Shown here: positions 43,472 through 53,289 of the stretch, one piece after another
Numbering within the stretch: the first letter of the stretch is position 1
Layout: each line of letters begins with the position of its first letter
Assembly: GCA_031378845.1 (NCBI GenBank)
Contig: JANNES010000009.1
Span: forward strand, 91,109 to 155,108
DNA: 64,000 nt
Direction of reading: 5' to 3'
Source of the DNA: JAJNPS01 sp031378845
GTDB lineage: Bacteria; Pseudomonadota; Alphaproteobacteria; Rhodobacterales; Rhodobacteraceae
Program-made: the position numbers and the translations under genes
Notes under the pieces: model-generated
The model's input: only the letters and a program-made list of their open reading frames with translations
Database searches by the model: none
What the model was told of the DNA's origin: nothing

Positions 43472-45364
43472 CTACTCGGCAGCTGCGGATTTCGGGCGGA
43501 CCTCGTCAAGATCTTCGATGAGCGCGGTTTCCAGATCGCGGTCGAGCTGCTTGGCGCGGGCGACGTAAGCCTCGTTCAGGTGGACGGGCTGGCCAGGCTC
43601 CCACAATTCGGCCAGATCGCGCATCGCGGCGCGGTCCACTTTGTAGAATGTCTGCGACATCCGCGACGCCTCGTACTCGGTGAAGCCGGTGTTTTCCAGC
43701 ACGTAGCGCCCCGCCCGGATCGAGCTGTCAAAGGTTTCGCGCACAATGTCGTTCGCACCGGCCTGAAAGAGTTCATAGACATGCACCCGGTCGCGGGCGC
43801 GCGCCACGATGTGCAGGTCAGGGCGCTGACTGCGGGCGTGGCGGACGATGGACAAGGCATGGGTGCGGTCATCAACAGCGACAACCAGCACCTCGGCGTC
43901 GGCCAGGCCCGCTGCGGCCAGCAGCTCGGGCCGCGAGGGGTCGCCGTAAAAGCCCTTGATGCCAAAGCGGCGCATCGTCTCGATGATGGTGATGTCGGAA
44001 TCGAGCACCACGGTCTCGACCCCGGACGACCGCACCAGCCGGTTGACGGTCTGCCCGAAGCGACCGATGCCTGCGATGATCACGCGGCCCTTGTGGTCGA
44101 TCGTGTCGGGCTGGCCTGTCGCGTCATGGTCCTTATGGCGCATGCTGAGCCGGTCATAGAGCACAAAGAGAAACGGCGAGAGCAGCATCGACAGGCTGAT
44201 GACCAGCAGCGTCGCCTGACCCAGATCACCGGGCAGGATGGCCTCGCTGCGGGCAAAGCTGACAAGCAGGAACCCGAACTCGCCTGCCTGGGCAAGGCCG
44301 AGCGTCAAAAGCCACCGGTCGCGCCCGCGCAGGCCCGCCGCCGACCCAAGACCGTAGAGGATTGCCGCCTTGACGGCGATGAGCGCCAGCGTCGCCCCGA
44401 CAAGGGTGAACGGGGCCGCCGCAAAGGCCCGAAAGTCGATGCCGACGCCGACCGTCATGAAAAAAAGGCCCAAAAGCAGCCCCTTGAAGGGACGCAGGTC
44501 AGCCTCGATCTGATGGCGGAACTCGGAATTGGCCAGAACGACGCCCGCGACAAAGGTGCCAAGCGCAGGCGACAGGCCAACCAGCATCATCAAAAACGCG
44601 ATCCCCAACACCATCAAGAGCGACATGCAGGTCGACATCTCGGGCAGGCGCGAGGCGTGGACAAATCGAAAAACCGGGCGCGACAGGAAATGGCCCGCAA
44701 GGATGATCGCCGCGACGATCGCAAGTGTCAGGAGCGTGGCGCCCCAGCCGGGAAGCGATTGCACGAGGCTGATCAGAGGTTCGGCGGCACCATCTTGGGA
44801 TGTCGCAACCGGGTTCGTAATGCCGAACTGCTCGGCGGTCGGCGCAGCAAGACCGGGCAGGACCAAAAGCGGGATCAGGGCCAGCATTGGCACCACGGCG
44901 ATGTCTTGCGCAAGAAGAACCGAAAACGCAGAGCGTCCGCCCCGGCTGCGCATCAGGTTCTTTTCCGTCAGGGTCTGAAGCACGATGGCGGTCGAAGAAA
45001 GCGACACCACCATGCCGATGACGAGGGCCGTTTGCCACGGCTGATCCAAGGCCATCAACAGGGCGGCGACCGCAAGACAGGTTGCGACAATCTGCACGCC
45101 GCCAAGGCCCAGCAAAGCGTGGCGCATATCCCAGATGCTTCGTGGCGCCAGCTCCAGCCCGATCAGGAACAACATCATGACAACACCGATTTCAGCCATA
45201 TGCTGCAAATCCTCTGCTGCACCCGCAAAGCCGAAGATCGGGCCGAGCATGATGCCAGCGCCCAGATAACCGAGTACCGAGCCCAGACCCATGCGCACGG
45301 CCAAAGGCACCACCACAAGCGCGGCACCAAGATACAGGCTGGCAAGAAAGAGGCTGCTTTCCAT
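43472..45364 (-). CDS. KefB/KefC-type cation:proton antiporter with RCK domain
   Basis: A 630-aa CPA2 antiporter. About 12 hydrophobic segments occupy residues 1-390 (GYLGAGIMLGPIFGF, MMLFLIGLEL), and the cytoplasmic RCK/TrkA-N domain follows near 405 with VIIAGIGRFGQTVNRLV, a Rossmann nucleotide-binding loop. These proteins exchange K+ for H+ under control of nucleotide or glutathione adducts. GGAGA lies upstream. The Lrp/AsnC gene is 11 nt upstream on the same strand. Confidence 0.9.
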   Translation of the reverse strand: MESSLFLASLYLGAALVVVPLAVRMGLGSVLGYLGAGIMLGPIFGFAGAAEDLQHMAEIGVVMMLFLIGLELAPRSIWDMRHALLGLGGVQIVATCLAVAALLMALDQPWQTALVIGMVVSLSSTAIVLQTLTEKNLMRSRGGRSAFSVLLAQDIAVVPMLALIPLLVLPGLAAPTAEQFGITNPVATSQDGAAEPLISLVQSLPGWGATLLTLAIVAAIILAGHFLSRPVFRFVHASRLPEMSTCMSLLMVLGIAFLMMLVGLSPALGTFVAGVVLANSEFRHQIEADLRPFKGLLLGLFFMTVGVGIDFRAFAAAPFTLVGATLALIAVKAAILYGLGSAAGLRGRDRWLLTLGLAQAGEFGFLLVSFARSEAILPGDLGQATLLVISLSMLLSPFLFVLYDRLSMRHKDHDATGQPDTIDHKGRVIIAGIGRFGQTVNRLVRSSGVETVVLDSDITIIETMRRFGIKGFYGDPSRPELLAAAGLADAEVLVVAVDDRTHALSIVRHARSQRPDLHIVARARDRVHVYELFQAGANDIVRETFDSSIRAGRYVLENTGFTEYEASRMSQTFYKVDRAAMRDLAELWEPGQPVHLNEAYVARAKQLDRDLETALIEDLDEVRPKSAAAE

Positions 45365-45375
45365 CGTCTCTCCGT

Positions 45376-45831
45376 TCAGGCGGGAAGGGCGGCGTCGGCT
45401 TTGAGTTGGTTCATCACGATCTGGCTTTGCACGCGCGCAACGGCAGGATGGGGCAACAGTGTTTCGTGGATCAGCCGGTTCAGATCGCGCAGGTCGGTAC
45501 ACCATATATGCAATAAATAGTCGGCCTCGCCGGTCAGGGTCCATGCCGAGATGACCTCGGGGCAGCCTGCGATCAGGGTGCCAAAGGCGCGGGCGGCGTC
45601 CGGCGTGTGGGTGGCCATCTGCACCTGAACGAAAGCCTGCACCGTGAGGCCGATGCGTTCAGGGTCAAGACGCGCCACATACGCGGTGACAAAGCCCTCG
45701 GCTTCCAGCCGCTGGCGACGGCGGGCGGCCTGGCTTGGCGACAGGTGCAAGATGTCGCCCAGCGCCTGGGCGGTGATCATGGCGTCCTTTTGAATCTCGC
45801 ACAGCAGCCGGGAATCGGTGGCGTCAAGCAT
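45376..45831 (-). CDS. Lrp/AsnC-family transcriptional regulator
   Basis: A 151-aa Lrp-type protein with the N-terminal helix-turn-helix (LGDILHLSPSQAARRRQRLEAEGFV) and the C-terminal RAM ligand-sensing domain (VQVQMATHTPDAARAFG ... TGEADYLLHIW). It is divergent from hppD across 145 nt, so it probably regulates aromatic amino acid breakdown, as Lrp-type regulators often do for adjacent catabolic genes. It is also co-directional with the antiporter gene 11 nt downstream. Confidence 0.9.
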   Translation of the reverse strand: MLDATDSRLLCEIQKDAMITAQALGDILHLSPSQAARRRQRLEAEGFVTAYVARLDPERIGLTVQAFVQVQMATHTPDAARAFGTLIAGCPEVISAWTLTGEADYLLHIWCTDLRDLNRLIHETLLPHPAVARVQSQIVMNQLKADAALPA

Positions 45832-45976
45832 TGCAAGGAACCTGCATGGGATGAGAGAAACATGCGCGAAACGCGCGCATGATGATCAATCTACCTTATT
45901 CTACGCGCGCAACAAGCGTGTGGCATGCTGTAACCTCTCACGCAATTGCAACAATTGAAGCAAAAGGCGGCGCGCC

Positions 45977-47071
45977 ATGGGTCCGTTTCCACATGAGGCC
46001 CCGAGGTCGGTGATCTCGGCTGAAAACCCGGCTGGCACGGACGGGTTCGAGTTCGTCGAATTCGCCCATCCCGAGCCGCAGGTGCTGCGCGACATCTTTG
46101 CCAGGATGGGTTACCAGCGCACCGCGCATCACTGCACGCGCGCGATCGAGTTGTGGCAGCAGGGCGATATCACCTACATCCTGAACGACGATCCGACGAG
46201 CCATGCCCGGCGCTTTGCCGGGATACACGGGCCCTGTGCGCCCTCGATGGGATGGCGGGTTGTCGATGCGGCCCATGCCCACGCCCATGCGGTGGCGAAG
46301 GGGGCTGAAAGCTATGACGGCGACGACAAGGCGTTGAATGTCCCGGCGATTGTGGGCATTGGTGGGTCGCTGATCTACTTTGTCGATCAGTACGGCGATG
46401 CGAACCCTTATGACGGCGATTTCATCTGGGAATCTGCGCCCAAGCCTGCGGGCGTGGGGTTCCACTACCTCGATCACCTGACCCACAATGTCCACAAGGG
46501 CAACATGGACCAGTGGTTCGATTTTTACAGCCGTCTGTTCAACTTTCGCCAGATCCGGTTTTTCGACATCGAGGGCAAGTTCACCGGGCTTTTCTCTCGC
46601 GCGCTGACCTCACCTTGCCAGCGCATCCGCATCCCGATCAACGAGGATCGCGGCGAGACCGGGCAGATCGTGGAATACCTCAAGCGCTATAACGGCGAGG
46701 GGATCCAGCATATCGCGGTGGGGGCATCAGATCTTTATGCCGCGACGGATGAGATCGCCGAGCGGGGGCTGAAATTCATGCCCAAGCCGCCGATGTCGTA
46801 TTACGAACTGTCCCGGACGCGGGTCGCAGGTCACACCGAGCGGCTCGACCGGATGGCCAAACATGGTATTTTGATCGACGGCGAGGGCGTGGTGGATGGC
46901 GGCGAGACGCGCATTCTCTTGCAGATCTTCTCCAAGACAGTGATCGGCCCGATCTTTTTCGAATTCATTCAGCGCAAGGGCGATGATGGCTTCGGCGAGG
47001 GGAATTTCCGGGCGCTGTTTGAATCGATCGAGCAGGATCAGATTGATCGCGGCGTGATCTCGGCAGCCTGA
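45977..47071 (+). CDS. hppD: 4-hydroxyphenylpyruvate dioxygenase
   Basis: A 364-aa Fe(II) dioxygenase that converts 4-hydroxyphenylpyruvate to homogentisate in tyrosine breakdown. The protein has two vicinal-oxygen-chelate halves; iron ligands are His in YLDHLTHNV, His in GIQHIAVG and Glu in FFEFIQR. The segment RIPINEDRGETGQI is typical. It starts at MGPFPHEAP. Divergent from the Lrp-type gene. Confidence 0.95.
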   Translation: MGPFPHEAPRSVISAENPAGTDGFEFVEFAHPEPQVLRDIFARMGYQRTAHHCTRAIELWQQGDITYILNDDPTSHARRFAGIHGPCAPSMGWRVVDAAHAHAHAVAKGAESYDGDDKALNVPAIVGIGGSLIYFVDQYGDANPYDGDFIWESAPKPAGVGFHYLDHLTHNVHKGNMDQWFDFYSRLFNFRQIRFFDIEGKFTGLFSRALTSPCQRIRIPINEDRGETGQIVEYLKRYNGEGIQHIAVGASDLYAATDEIAERGLKFMPKPPMSYYELSRTRVAGHTERLDRMAKHGILIDGEGVVDGGETRILLQIFSKTVIGPIFFEFIQRKGDDGFGEGNFRALFESIEQDQIDRGVISAA

Positions 47072-47080
47072 ACGGCAGTG

Positions 47081-50000
47081 TCAGGTGCGCGGCATCTTGA
47101 GCGAGACGAGGCGTCCGCTTTTCTGATAGCGCACCTCAGAGGCGGTGATCGCCTCAACGCGACCGCCATCGACGCTGTCGCCGACGGACACCTTCTTGTA
47201 GCGCCCGCTGGCCAGTCGGACCAGCGCATACCGCTTGGAGGGCGTGCCATAGACGCCAATGAGGTTGATCTTTGAGAGGTTGATCGCATCGGCAAAGGTC
47301 GCCTGTTTGGCGACAGTCGTCTTGGTCGGAATTCTCGGGGCGGCGCTGGCAGGTTCTGGTTCGGCGTCATCTTCGGGCAGCGCTTCGTTCGGGGCGCTGG
47401 CGACCTCGGGTTCGGGCGCGCGTACAGCGGCGGCGACCGCTGCATTGACCGCCCGCGACATGTCCCGGGGGCGCGCGACCGGACGGCGCGACACTGCAAG
47501 CGTCATAAGATTGCCGGTTTCCGCGGCGCTTGCGAGTGCCGCTTCGACTGCCGCATTGGCCTGTGCGGTCAAAGATGCCGCTGCGGTGTCGACACGCGCG
47601 GTGGCTGCGCTGCTGCTGACGGCACTCGGGCGTGGTCTTGGGCGGAGCACGGCCACGCGGCTCGCTTCGTCGTCCGTCAGTCTTGCGTCATCGGCGCTTT
47701 CTGCTGCTGCCGGTGCGCCAAGCGTGTCAGGTCTGGGGCGTGGGCGGAACCCGGCCAGCGCGGGGTCTGCAGGCGCGATCTGGGGCGGCGCATCCGGCTG
47801 GACCAACGATGCAGCCGCTGCCGCTGCAGCGGTGGGGTCTGCGGTCTCTGGTGCGGTTTGCAGCGCTTGGGGCGCCGTTGCCGCCGTAGCCGCTGCAAGC
47901 ACCGCAGCGCTGCGTTGTGGCGGCGTCACCGGGGGCGCGCCCGCGAACAGCATATATCCTTCGGGAGACAGGATCCCCTCCACTGTCGGGCGAATGAGGC
48001 CGTCGGCGTCAAACTGATAGACGGTGCCAAATGGCGGCGGCGGCGGCGAGGGTGCCGGCGCCGGGTCTGGCGCAAACAACGGATCGGGTAGCTTTAGCGC
48101 ATCTTGAAAGGACGGCGCAGGATCGGCCGTGGCCAGAAAAATCTCGTCGGGCGGAAGATCCGTCTGGCGCGGTTCTGGTCCGGCGGCTGCGGTGCCGATG
48201 CCAAGATCGGGGGCCATGGCAACCTCGACCGGCACATCCGGCACGGCAACCGCGACCGGGGGTGCCGCTTCTGTGGGCGTGGGTGCTGCGGACGCAACGT
48301 TTTCTTCGGCTGCCGGCACCGGGCGCGTCGGCCCCGCGTTTTCTTCTGAGCCTGCGACGGTCAGGTCGGACGCACCGTTCGGTTCGGCGGTGGCTGCAGG
48401 CACAGCTGCAACATCCGTTGCGGCAGGTTTGGGCAATGGAGCCGTGCTGTCGGCAACGTCGGTTTCGGTCGCGACGGGCGCAGGTCCTGCGGCAGGCGTG
48501 CTGTCGATCAGGCCGCCGCTGTCGGCGACGGCTTCGCCTTCAACCGCGATCTGAGCCTGAGCCGGGTCTTGGGCATCTGCCAGGGCTTCGTTTTCGACGG
48601 GGGGCTGAGTGCTGGAGACATCGGCGCCGTCTGCCATGGCTTCAGTTTCGGACGTCGGATCAGGGTCTGGGACGCCTTGATCGGCGATTGCTGTTGGCGC
48701 CGCGTCCGGGCTATTTTCTGCCGCAGGAGCCGCCTCGACGACAGCATCAGACGTTCCAGTGCTTTGCGAAAGTACTGTCGCATCTTGTTGATCTGCAAGC
48801 ATTTCATCGTCGACGCTTGGAACTGTCGCGGCCCCAGAATCCAGCGCAAGCGCGGTGTCAGTCTGGGGGTCTGCCGTCTCATTGCGGACCAGCGAATACG
48901 ACGACCAAGCCGCCACCAAAGCCAGCCCGATCAGCAGTATTCCCGTCAGGATCAACCCGAGGAATCGCGGTTTTCCACGCCGAGGCAGTGGTTTGGCGCC
49001 GAATGTTCCACCGGGTCGTGTCAGCGGCTTGGTCGGCTTTCCATACGAAGCACCGGAACTGGCCAGAGCCGCAGCGGCTGCGGCGACCGCGGGTGGCGGT
49101 GTCGAGGGCGCCGATTTGCGTTTTTTCGAGCCGGGGATTGAGGGCGCCGTCACTTGCGCATCCGTGCGCAGGGGAGGCATCGGCCGTTTTGCATCCAGGT
49201 CGACGCGCGCCGCGCCCGGAAGGTCACCAAACGCGCGGTCTTTGCGATCGCGGCTGTCCGTGACCATGTCCAGCGGCGCATCGTCGGGGCTACGGCGGCT
49301 GGCAAAGGCCATCTGCGCTGCTTTGGACGGCGCAGGCGGCAGATCGTCAATGGCCTGCACCTTGCCAGCATCGGCCGCCGGCGCGGTCTCCAGAACCTCG
49401 GCAAAGGGCGCTTCGTCAATCACCGGGCTCGAAACAGACGCGGCCTTTCCCAAAGCCGGTCCCACAAGATCCGGTGTGATCGTCGGCGCGACAGCGGGCG
49501 GGGTCGTGGTTCCGGCCATATCGGCGAGACTGATGGCATCCTTGAGCCCAACCTCAGTGCTGTCAGAAACCGATGGTTGTTCTGGGACAGGAACTGGTTC
49601 CTCGTGGGTCTTTGCCGGTTCGGATTCGGGCGTCACCGCAGATCTGAGCTTTTCCACCGCACCCGCAATCGGATCCGGGCTGTTCTTTTCGGTGCGCTCC
49701 GCGCGCTTTGCGGGGCGCTCTTCGACTGCTAGTGGCATGTCGGCGAGCGGCAGGTCCCGGGTGACAATGGTCATCGGGTCGCGATCCGGGTCTACCTGGT
49801 CACCTTCGGTAAGGATGGTTTTGGAGGCTTCGGTCGCGCCAAAGAACGGTTCGCCCTTGAACTGGGACGGATCAGGAAGCGCCACGAATGAGACCGGGCC
49901 AAAGCGGTGCTCCGCCGCAAAAGCCTCGGCCTCGGTAAGCGTTTCGCGGGCGACCACAGCCACCTTGACCATCGTGCCCTTGCCACGCCAGTCAAACACC

Positions 50001-50302
50001 AGATCGTCGGGGGCGTAGGGCGTCCGACCGGCCAACCCGGCGCGGATTTGCGTCCGCCGTGTCTCGTCGTCCGGCCCGGGGGCTTCGACATCACAATACA
50101 GGATTTCCGAGTTCGGGATCACCAGCTTGGTTGACACACCGCGCGGTGACAGCCCAAGGGCCGTGCGGCGCAGATAGGCCAAAGCTTCGGATAGATCCGG
50201 TGTATCGAACGCGACCTCGCCCACCTGCAACCAGCCGCGGCCGGTTCGATGCAAAAGGCCGACACGTTCGTTCGAGAGGTTCAGGGCAAATGTCGGTTTC
50301 AT
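47081..50302 (-). CDS. Large envelope protein with PilM-like N-terminus and PilP-like C-terminus
   Basis: A 1073-aa protein. The first ~165 residues resemble the cytoplasmic PilM/GspL actin-like fold (FALNLSNERVGLLHR ... LVIPNSEILYCDVEAPG). A long acidic, Ala/Pro-rich region surrounds one transmembrane helix at about 447-470 (FLGLILTGILLIGLALVA). After ~500 residues of low-complexity periplasmic sequence, the last ~75 residues (LSKINLIGVYG ... KKVSVGDSVDGGRVEAI) match the PilP/GspC homology region. One polypeptide thus appears to combine parts that are separate in type IV pilus or type II secretion alignment complexes. No other pilus gene is in the window. Confidence 0.75.
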   Translation of the reverse strand: MKPTFALNLSNERVGLLHRTGRGWLQVGEVAFDTPDLSEALAYLRRTALGLSPRGVSTKLVIPNSEILYCDVEAPGPDDETRRTQIRAGLAGRTPYAPDDLVFDWRGKGTMVKVAVVARETLTEAEAFAAEHRFGPVSFVALPDPSQFKGEPFFGATEASKTILTEGDQVDPDRDPMTIVTRDLPLADMPLAVEERPAKRAERTEKNSPDPIAGAVEKLRSAVTPESEPAKTHEEPVPVPEQPSVSDSTEVGLKDAISLADMAGTTTPPAVAPTITPDLVGPALGKAASVSSPVIDEAPFAEVLETAPAADAGKVQAIDDLPPAPSKAAQMAFASRRSPDDAPLDMVTDSRDRKDRAFGDLPGAARVDLDAKRPMPPLRTDAQVTAPSIPGSKKRKSAPSTPPPAVAAAAAALASSGASYGKPTKPLTRPGGTFGAKPLPRRGKPRFLGLILTGILLIGLALVAAWSSYSLVRNETADPQTDTALALDSGAATVPSVDDEMLADQQDATVLSQSTGTSDAVVEAAPAAENSPDAAPTAIADQGVPDPDPTSETEAMADGADVSSTQPPVENEALADAQDPAQAQIAVEGEAVADSGGLIDSTPAAGPAPVATETDVADSTAPLPKPAATDVAAVPAATAEPNGASDLTVAGSEENAGPTRPVPAAEENVASAAPTPTEAAPPVAVAVPDVPVEVAMAPDLGIGTAAAGPEPRQTDLPPDEIFLATADPAPSFQDALKLPDPLFAPDPAPAPSPPPPPFGTVYQFDADGLIRPTVEGILSPEGYMLFAGAPPVTPPQRSAAVLAAATAATAPQALQTAPETADPTAAAAAAASLVQPDAPPQIAPADPALAGFRPRPRPDTLGAPAAAESADDARLTDDEASRVAVLRPRPRPSAVSSSAATARVDTAAASLTAQANAAVEAALASAAETGNLMTLAVSRRPVARPRDMSRAVNAAVAAAVRAPEPEVASAPNEALPEDDAEPEPASAAPRIPTKTTVAKQATFADAINLSKINLIGVYGTPSKRYALVRLASGRYKKVSVGDSVDGGRVEAITASEVRYQKSGRLVSLKMPRT

Positions 50303-50463
50303 TTTCCGGGTCTAGCACAGCCATACGATCAGCGGAAACGCGGTCCCGCCCGAAGACGTTCTACTACAGCAGCTTTTTGCCGAATGAAAGATAAAGGGCC
50401 AAGGATTACCTTGCGAGCAGCGTCCAAGAGAAGAATTGTTGCGACATTCCAATGGAGGATCCC

Positions 50464-51162
50464 ATGCGCATTCTGAAAGCCATCATCTTGGCCACGACTT
50501 TATCTGTGCCGTTTGCTGATGCGGTGCTTGCCGAATCCCCGGCAACGATCAGTGTCAGTGGCGAGGGGCGCATCGCCACCAGCCCCGATATGGCGATGAT
50601 CTCTCTGGGCGTGACCACATTCGGCGATACTGCGGCGGCGGCCATGGCCAAGAATTCCGAAGAACTGGCCAAGGTGATGGCCAACCTGACCACCGCTGGG
50701 ATCGAGGCCAAGGACATCCAGACCACCGGTCTGATGCTGAACCCGAACTGGTCTTATGATTCGAGCGGTGGCGCCGGGACGATCAACGGCTACACGGCCA
50801 TGAACATGGTCAATGTGCGTGTGCGCGCGTTGGACAGCTTGGGCGGGGTCCTGGATGCCGCCGTGAAGGATGGCGCCAATACGCTGAACGGGCTGACCTT
50901 TGGTATTGCCGAGCCGCAACCACTGAACGACGAGGCGCGCAAGCTGGCGGTCGCGGATGCCGCGCGCAAGGCAGGCCTTTTGGCAGAGGCGGCGGGGGTA
51001 AAGCTTGGGTCGATCCTGTCGATTTCGGAATCGACCGGCTACACGGAGCCGTCACCGATGTTTCGCGCCGACGCATCGTCTGCTCCCGGCGGGGTGCCAG
51101 TCGCGGGCGGCGAAGTGGCGATCACGATCATGGTCAACATGATTTGGACGCTGGCTGAGTGA
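50464..51162 (+). CDS. Exported SIMPL-domain (DUF541) protein
   Basis: A 232-aa protein with a signal peptide (MRILKAIILATTLSVPFADAVLA) and a SIMPL domain: ISVSGEGRIATSPDMAMISLGV near the start, NWSYDSSGGAGTINGYTA in the middle. Proteins of this family occur in the periplasm or outer membrane and have been linked to stress resistance, but the biochemical role is unclear. The ATG at 50464 is preceded by GGAGG. Confidence 0.9.
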   Translation: MRILKAIILATTLSVPFADAVLAESPATISVSGEGRIATSPDMAMISLGVTTFGDTAAAAMAKNSEELAKVMANLTTAGIEAKDIQTTGLMLNPNWSYDSSGGAGTINGYTAMNMVNVRVRALDSLGGVLDAAVKDGANTLNGLTFGIAEPQPLNDEARKLAVADAARKAGLLAEAAGVKLGSILSISESTGYTEPSPMFRADASSAPGGVPVAGGEVAITIMVNMIWTLAE

Positions 51163-51207
51163 GGCAGGTCGGGCCTGCGGGGCTGTGTCCCGCAGGCCTG
51201 ATTTTCG

Positions 51208-52488
51208 TCAGGCGGTTGCTGCGGCCAGCGCCTGATCAAGGTCGGCGATGATATCGGCGACATCCTCGATCCCGATGGACAAACGCACAACATTCGGGCC
51301 TGCGCCCGCAGCAATCTGCTGGGCTTCGGTCAGCTGGCGGTGGGTGGTCGAGGCCGAGTGGATCACCAGCGACCGCGCATCGCCAAGGTTGGCGACATGG
51401 CTGAAGAGTTTCAGGCTGTCGACCAGCTTGATACACGCGTCATAGCCGCCCTTGACGGCAAAGGTGAAAAGGGCCCCCGCCCCTTTGGGGCAAATCTTGG
51501 CGACGCGGTGATAGTAGGGCGAGGATTTCAGGCCCGCATAGGTGACCGCATCGACACGGGGGTCGGCTTCGAGCCACTTTGCAACTTTCTCGGCATTCTC
51601 GACATGACGCTGCATCCGCAGGCTCAGCGTCTCGATCCCCATCAGCGTGTAATGCGCGCCTTGCGGGTTCATCGTCATGCCCAGATCGCGCAGGCCCACG
51701 GCAATGGAATGGAAAGTGAAGGCCATCGCGCCGAGGGCCGCGTGAAAGTTCAGGCCATGATAGGCAGGTTCTGGTGCCGCGAGGCTGGGGAACTTGCCGC
51801 TTTTCGACCAGTCGAACTTGCCCGAATCCACGATGGCCCCGCCGGTGACTGTGCCGTTGCCGGTCAGGTATTTGGTGGTCGAATGCACCACCAGCGTCGC
51901 GCCATGCTCGATCGGGCGGCAGAGATAGGGGCTGGCCGAGGTGTTGTCGACGATCAGCGGCAGGCCGACCTTGTCGGCGATTTTCGCAATCGCGTCGAGG
52001 TCGGTGATGTAGCCGCCGGGATTGGCGATGCTTTCGCAGAAAATCGCGCGGGTGTTTTCATCAATCGCGGCCTCGACCGCGGCAAGGTCATCGAAATCGA
52101 CGAGTTTGGCGGACCAGCCGAATTTACGGATGGTATTGGAAAACTGCTGGATCGTGCCGCCGTAGAGTTTGTTTGCCGAGACGATGTTGCACCCGGGATT
52201 CATCAGCGGGAACAGCGCCATCAACTGCGCGGCATGGCCCGACGAGCAGCAAACCGCGCCAGCACCACCCTCAAGCGCCGCGATCCGGTTGGCCAGCGCC
52301 ATAACGGTCGGGTTGGTCAGGCGCGAATAGATGTAGCCGACCTCTTGCAGGTTGAAGAGCTTGGCCGCGTGGTCGGCGTCGCGAAAGACGTAAGCCGTGG
52401 TCTGGTAGATCGGCACCTGCCGCGCGCCGGTCGCCGTATCCGGGGCAGTGCCCGCATGGATCTGTGCCGTGTCAAAGCCGTGGGTCAT
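51208..52488 (-). CDS. metY: O-acetylhomoserine sulfhydrylase (aminocarboxypropyltransferase)
   Basis: A 426-aa PLP enzyme of the Cys/Met metabolism family. The PLP lysine is in HSTTKYLTGNGTV (about residue 207), the PLP-phosphate pocket in SSGHAAQLMA, and RLTNPTV is near residue 57. Length and the GFDTAQIHAG start favour the MetY/O-acetylhomoserine branch over MetB or MetZ. Monocistronic; flanking regions give no regulatory motif that I can name. Confidence 0.9.
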   Translation of the reverse strand: MTHGFDTAQIHAGTAPDTATGARQVPIYQTTAYVFRDADHAAKLFNLQEVGYIYSRLTNPTVMALANRIAALEGGAGAVCCSSGHAAQLMALFPLMNPGCNIVSANKLYGGTIQQFSNTIRKFGWSAKLVDFDDLAAVEAAIDENTRAIFCESIANPGGYITDLDAIAKIADKVGLPLIVDNTSASPYLCRPIEHGATLVVHSTTKYLTGNGTVTGGAIVDSGKFDWSKSGKFPSLAAPEPAYHGLNFHAALGAMAFTFHSIAVGLRDLGMTMNPQGAHYTLMGIETLSLRMQRHVENAEKVAKWLEADPRVDAVTYAGLKSSPYYHRVAKICPKGAGALFTFAVKGGYDACIKLVDSLKLFSHVANLGDARSLVIHSASTTHRQLTEAQQIAAGAGPNVVRLSIGIEDVADIIADLDQALAAATA

Positions 52489-52763
52489 CTGGTGGTCCTC
52501 CCGATTGTGATTGGGGGCAAGTTAGGGGAAGGGCTGCGCGCTGTGAAGGGGCGCTTGTGGTGACAGCCACGAAAGAGAACGGCGGTACTGTTTTGCCTGT
52601 GGGCACGGGACATTGACCCTTTCTTGCGAGGGGGCACGCGTTGTTGTCCCGGCGGTGTAGCACTTTGGTGCGGGGCGCGCGCGCGGAACCCCGGCTCCAT
52701 GCCCCTTGCGACGACTTGGCGCGCCCGGCGGACATCGACGCGCCTGAGGCGTTCAAGGCGGGG

Positions 52764-53216
52764 TCAGGCGCGGTCGTCCTTGGAACTGCCCATGACGACA
52801 AAGGTGGTGATGGAGCGGACTTGCGGCAGCACGCCAAGCACATCCGTATGCCAGTGTTTGTAGGCGGCAAGGTCGGCGGTTTCGACCCGCAGCAGGTATT
52901 CTACAGTGCCGGTGATATTGTGGCATTCGCGAACTTCTGGCGCACGCGCGACGGCGCGCTCGAATGCTTCTTGTCCAGCCTTGGTGTGGTCGTTCAGCCC
53001 GACCGTGACATAGGCCAGAAAGCCGATCCCCAGCTTTTCGGCGTCAAGGACAGCGCGGTAGCCCTTGATGATGCCGCGGCGTTCAAGGTCCTGCACGCGG
53101 CGCAGGCAGGCCGACGGCGACAGTCCCACGCGCTCTGCCAGATCAAGGTTGGATATTCGGCCATCGCGAGAGAGTTCGCGCAATATCCGGTCGGCTATGG
53201 TATCAATTGCGATCAT
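52764..53216 (-). CDS. Lrp/AsnC-family transcriptional regulator
   Basis: A 150-aa Lrp-type regulator: helix-turn-helix LAERVGLSPSACLRRVQDLERRGII and a RAM domain ending in TTFVVMGSS. It is divergent from a LysE-type amino acid exporter across a 73-nt space, a common pairing in which the regulator senses the exported amino acid. The start MIAIDTIADRIL gives the usual length. Confidence 0.9.
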   Translation of the reverse strand: MIAIDTIADRILRELSRDGRISNLDLAERVGLSPSACLRRVQDLERRGIIKGYRAVLDAEKLGIGFLAYVTVGLNDHTKAGQEAFERAVARAPEVRECHNITGTVEYLLRVETADLAAYKHWHTDVLGVLPQVRSITTFVVMGSSKDDRA

Positions 53217-53289
53217 TTGTTGCAGACTATGGGCATTAGCGCGCGCCTTTGCAATCATTCTCCAGGAATTCCGGTGAAACATTGCGACT

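Noticed and set aside
43313..45520. 735-codon + strand frame opposite the antiporter gene
   Set aside because: His/Gln/Lys-rich shadow of the KefB-type gene; no start signal and no recognisable domain.
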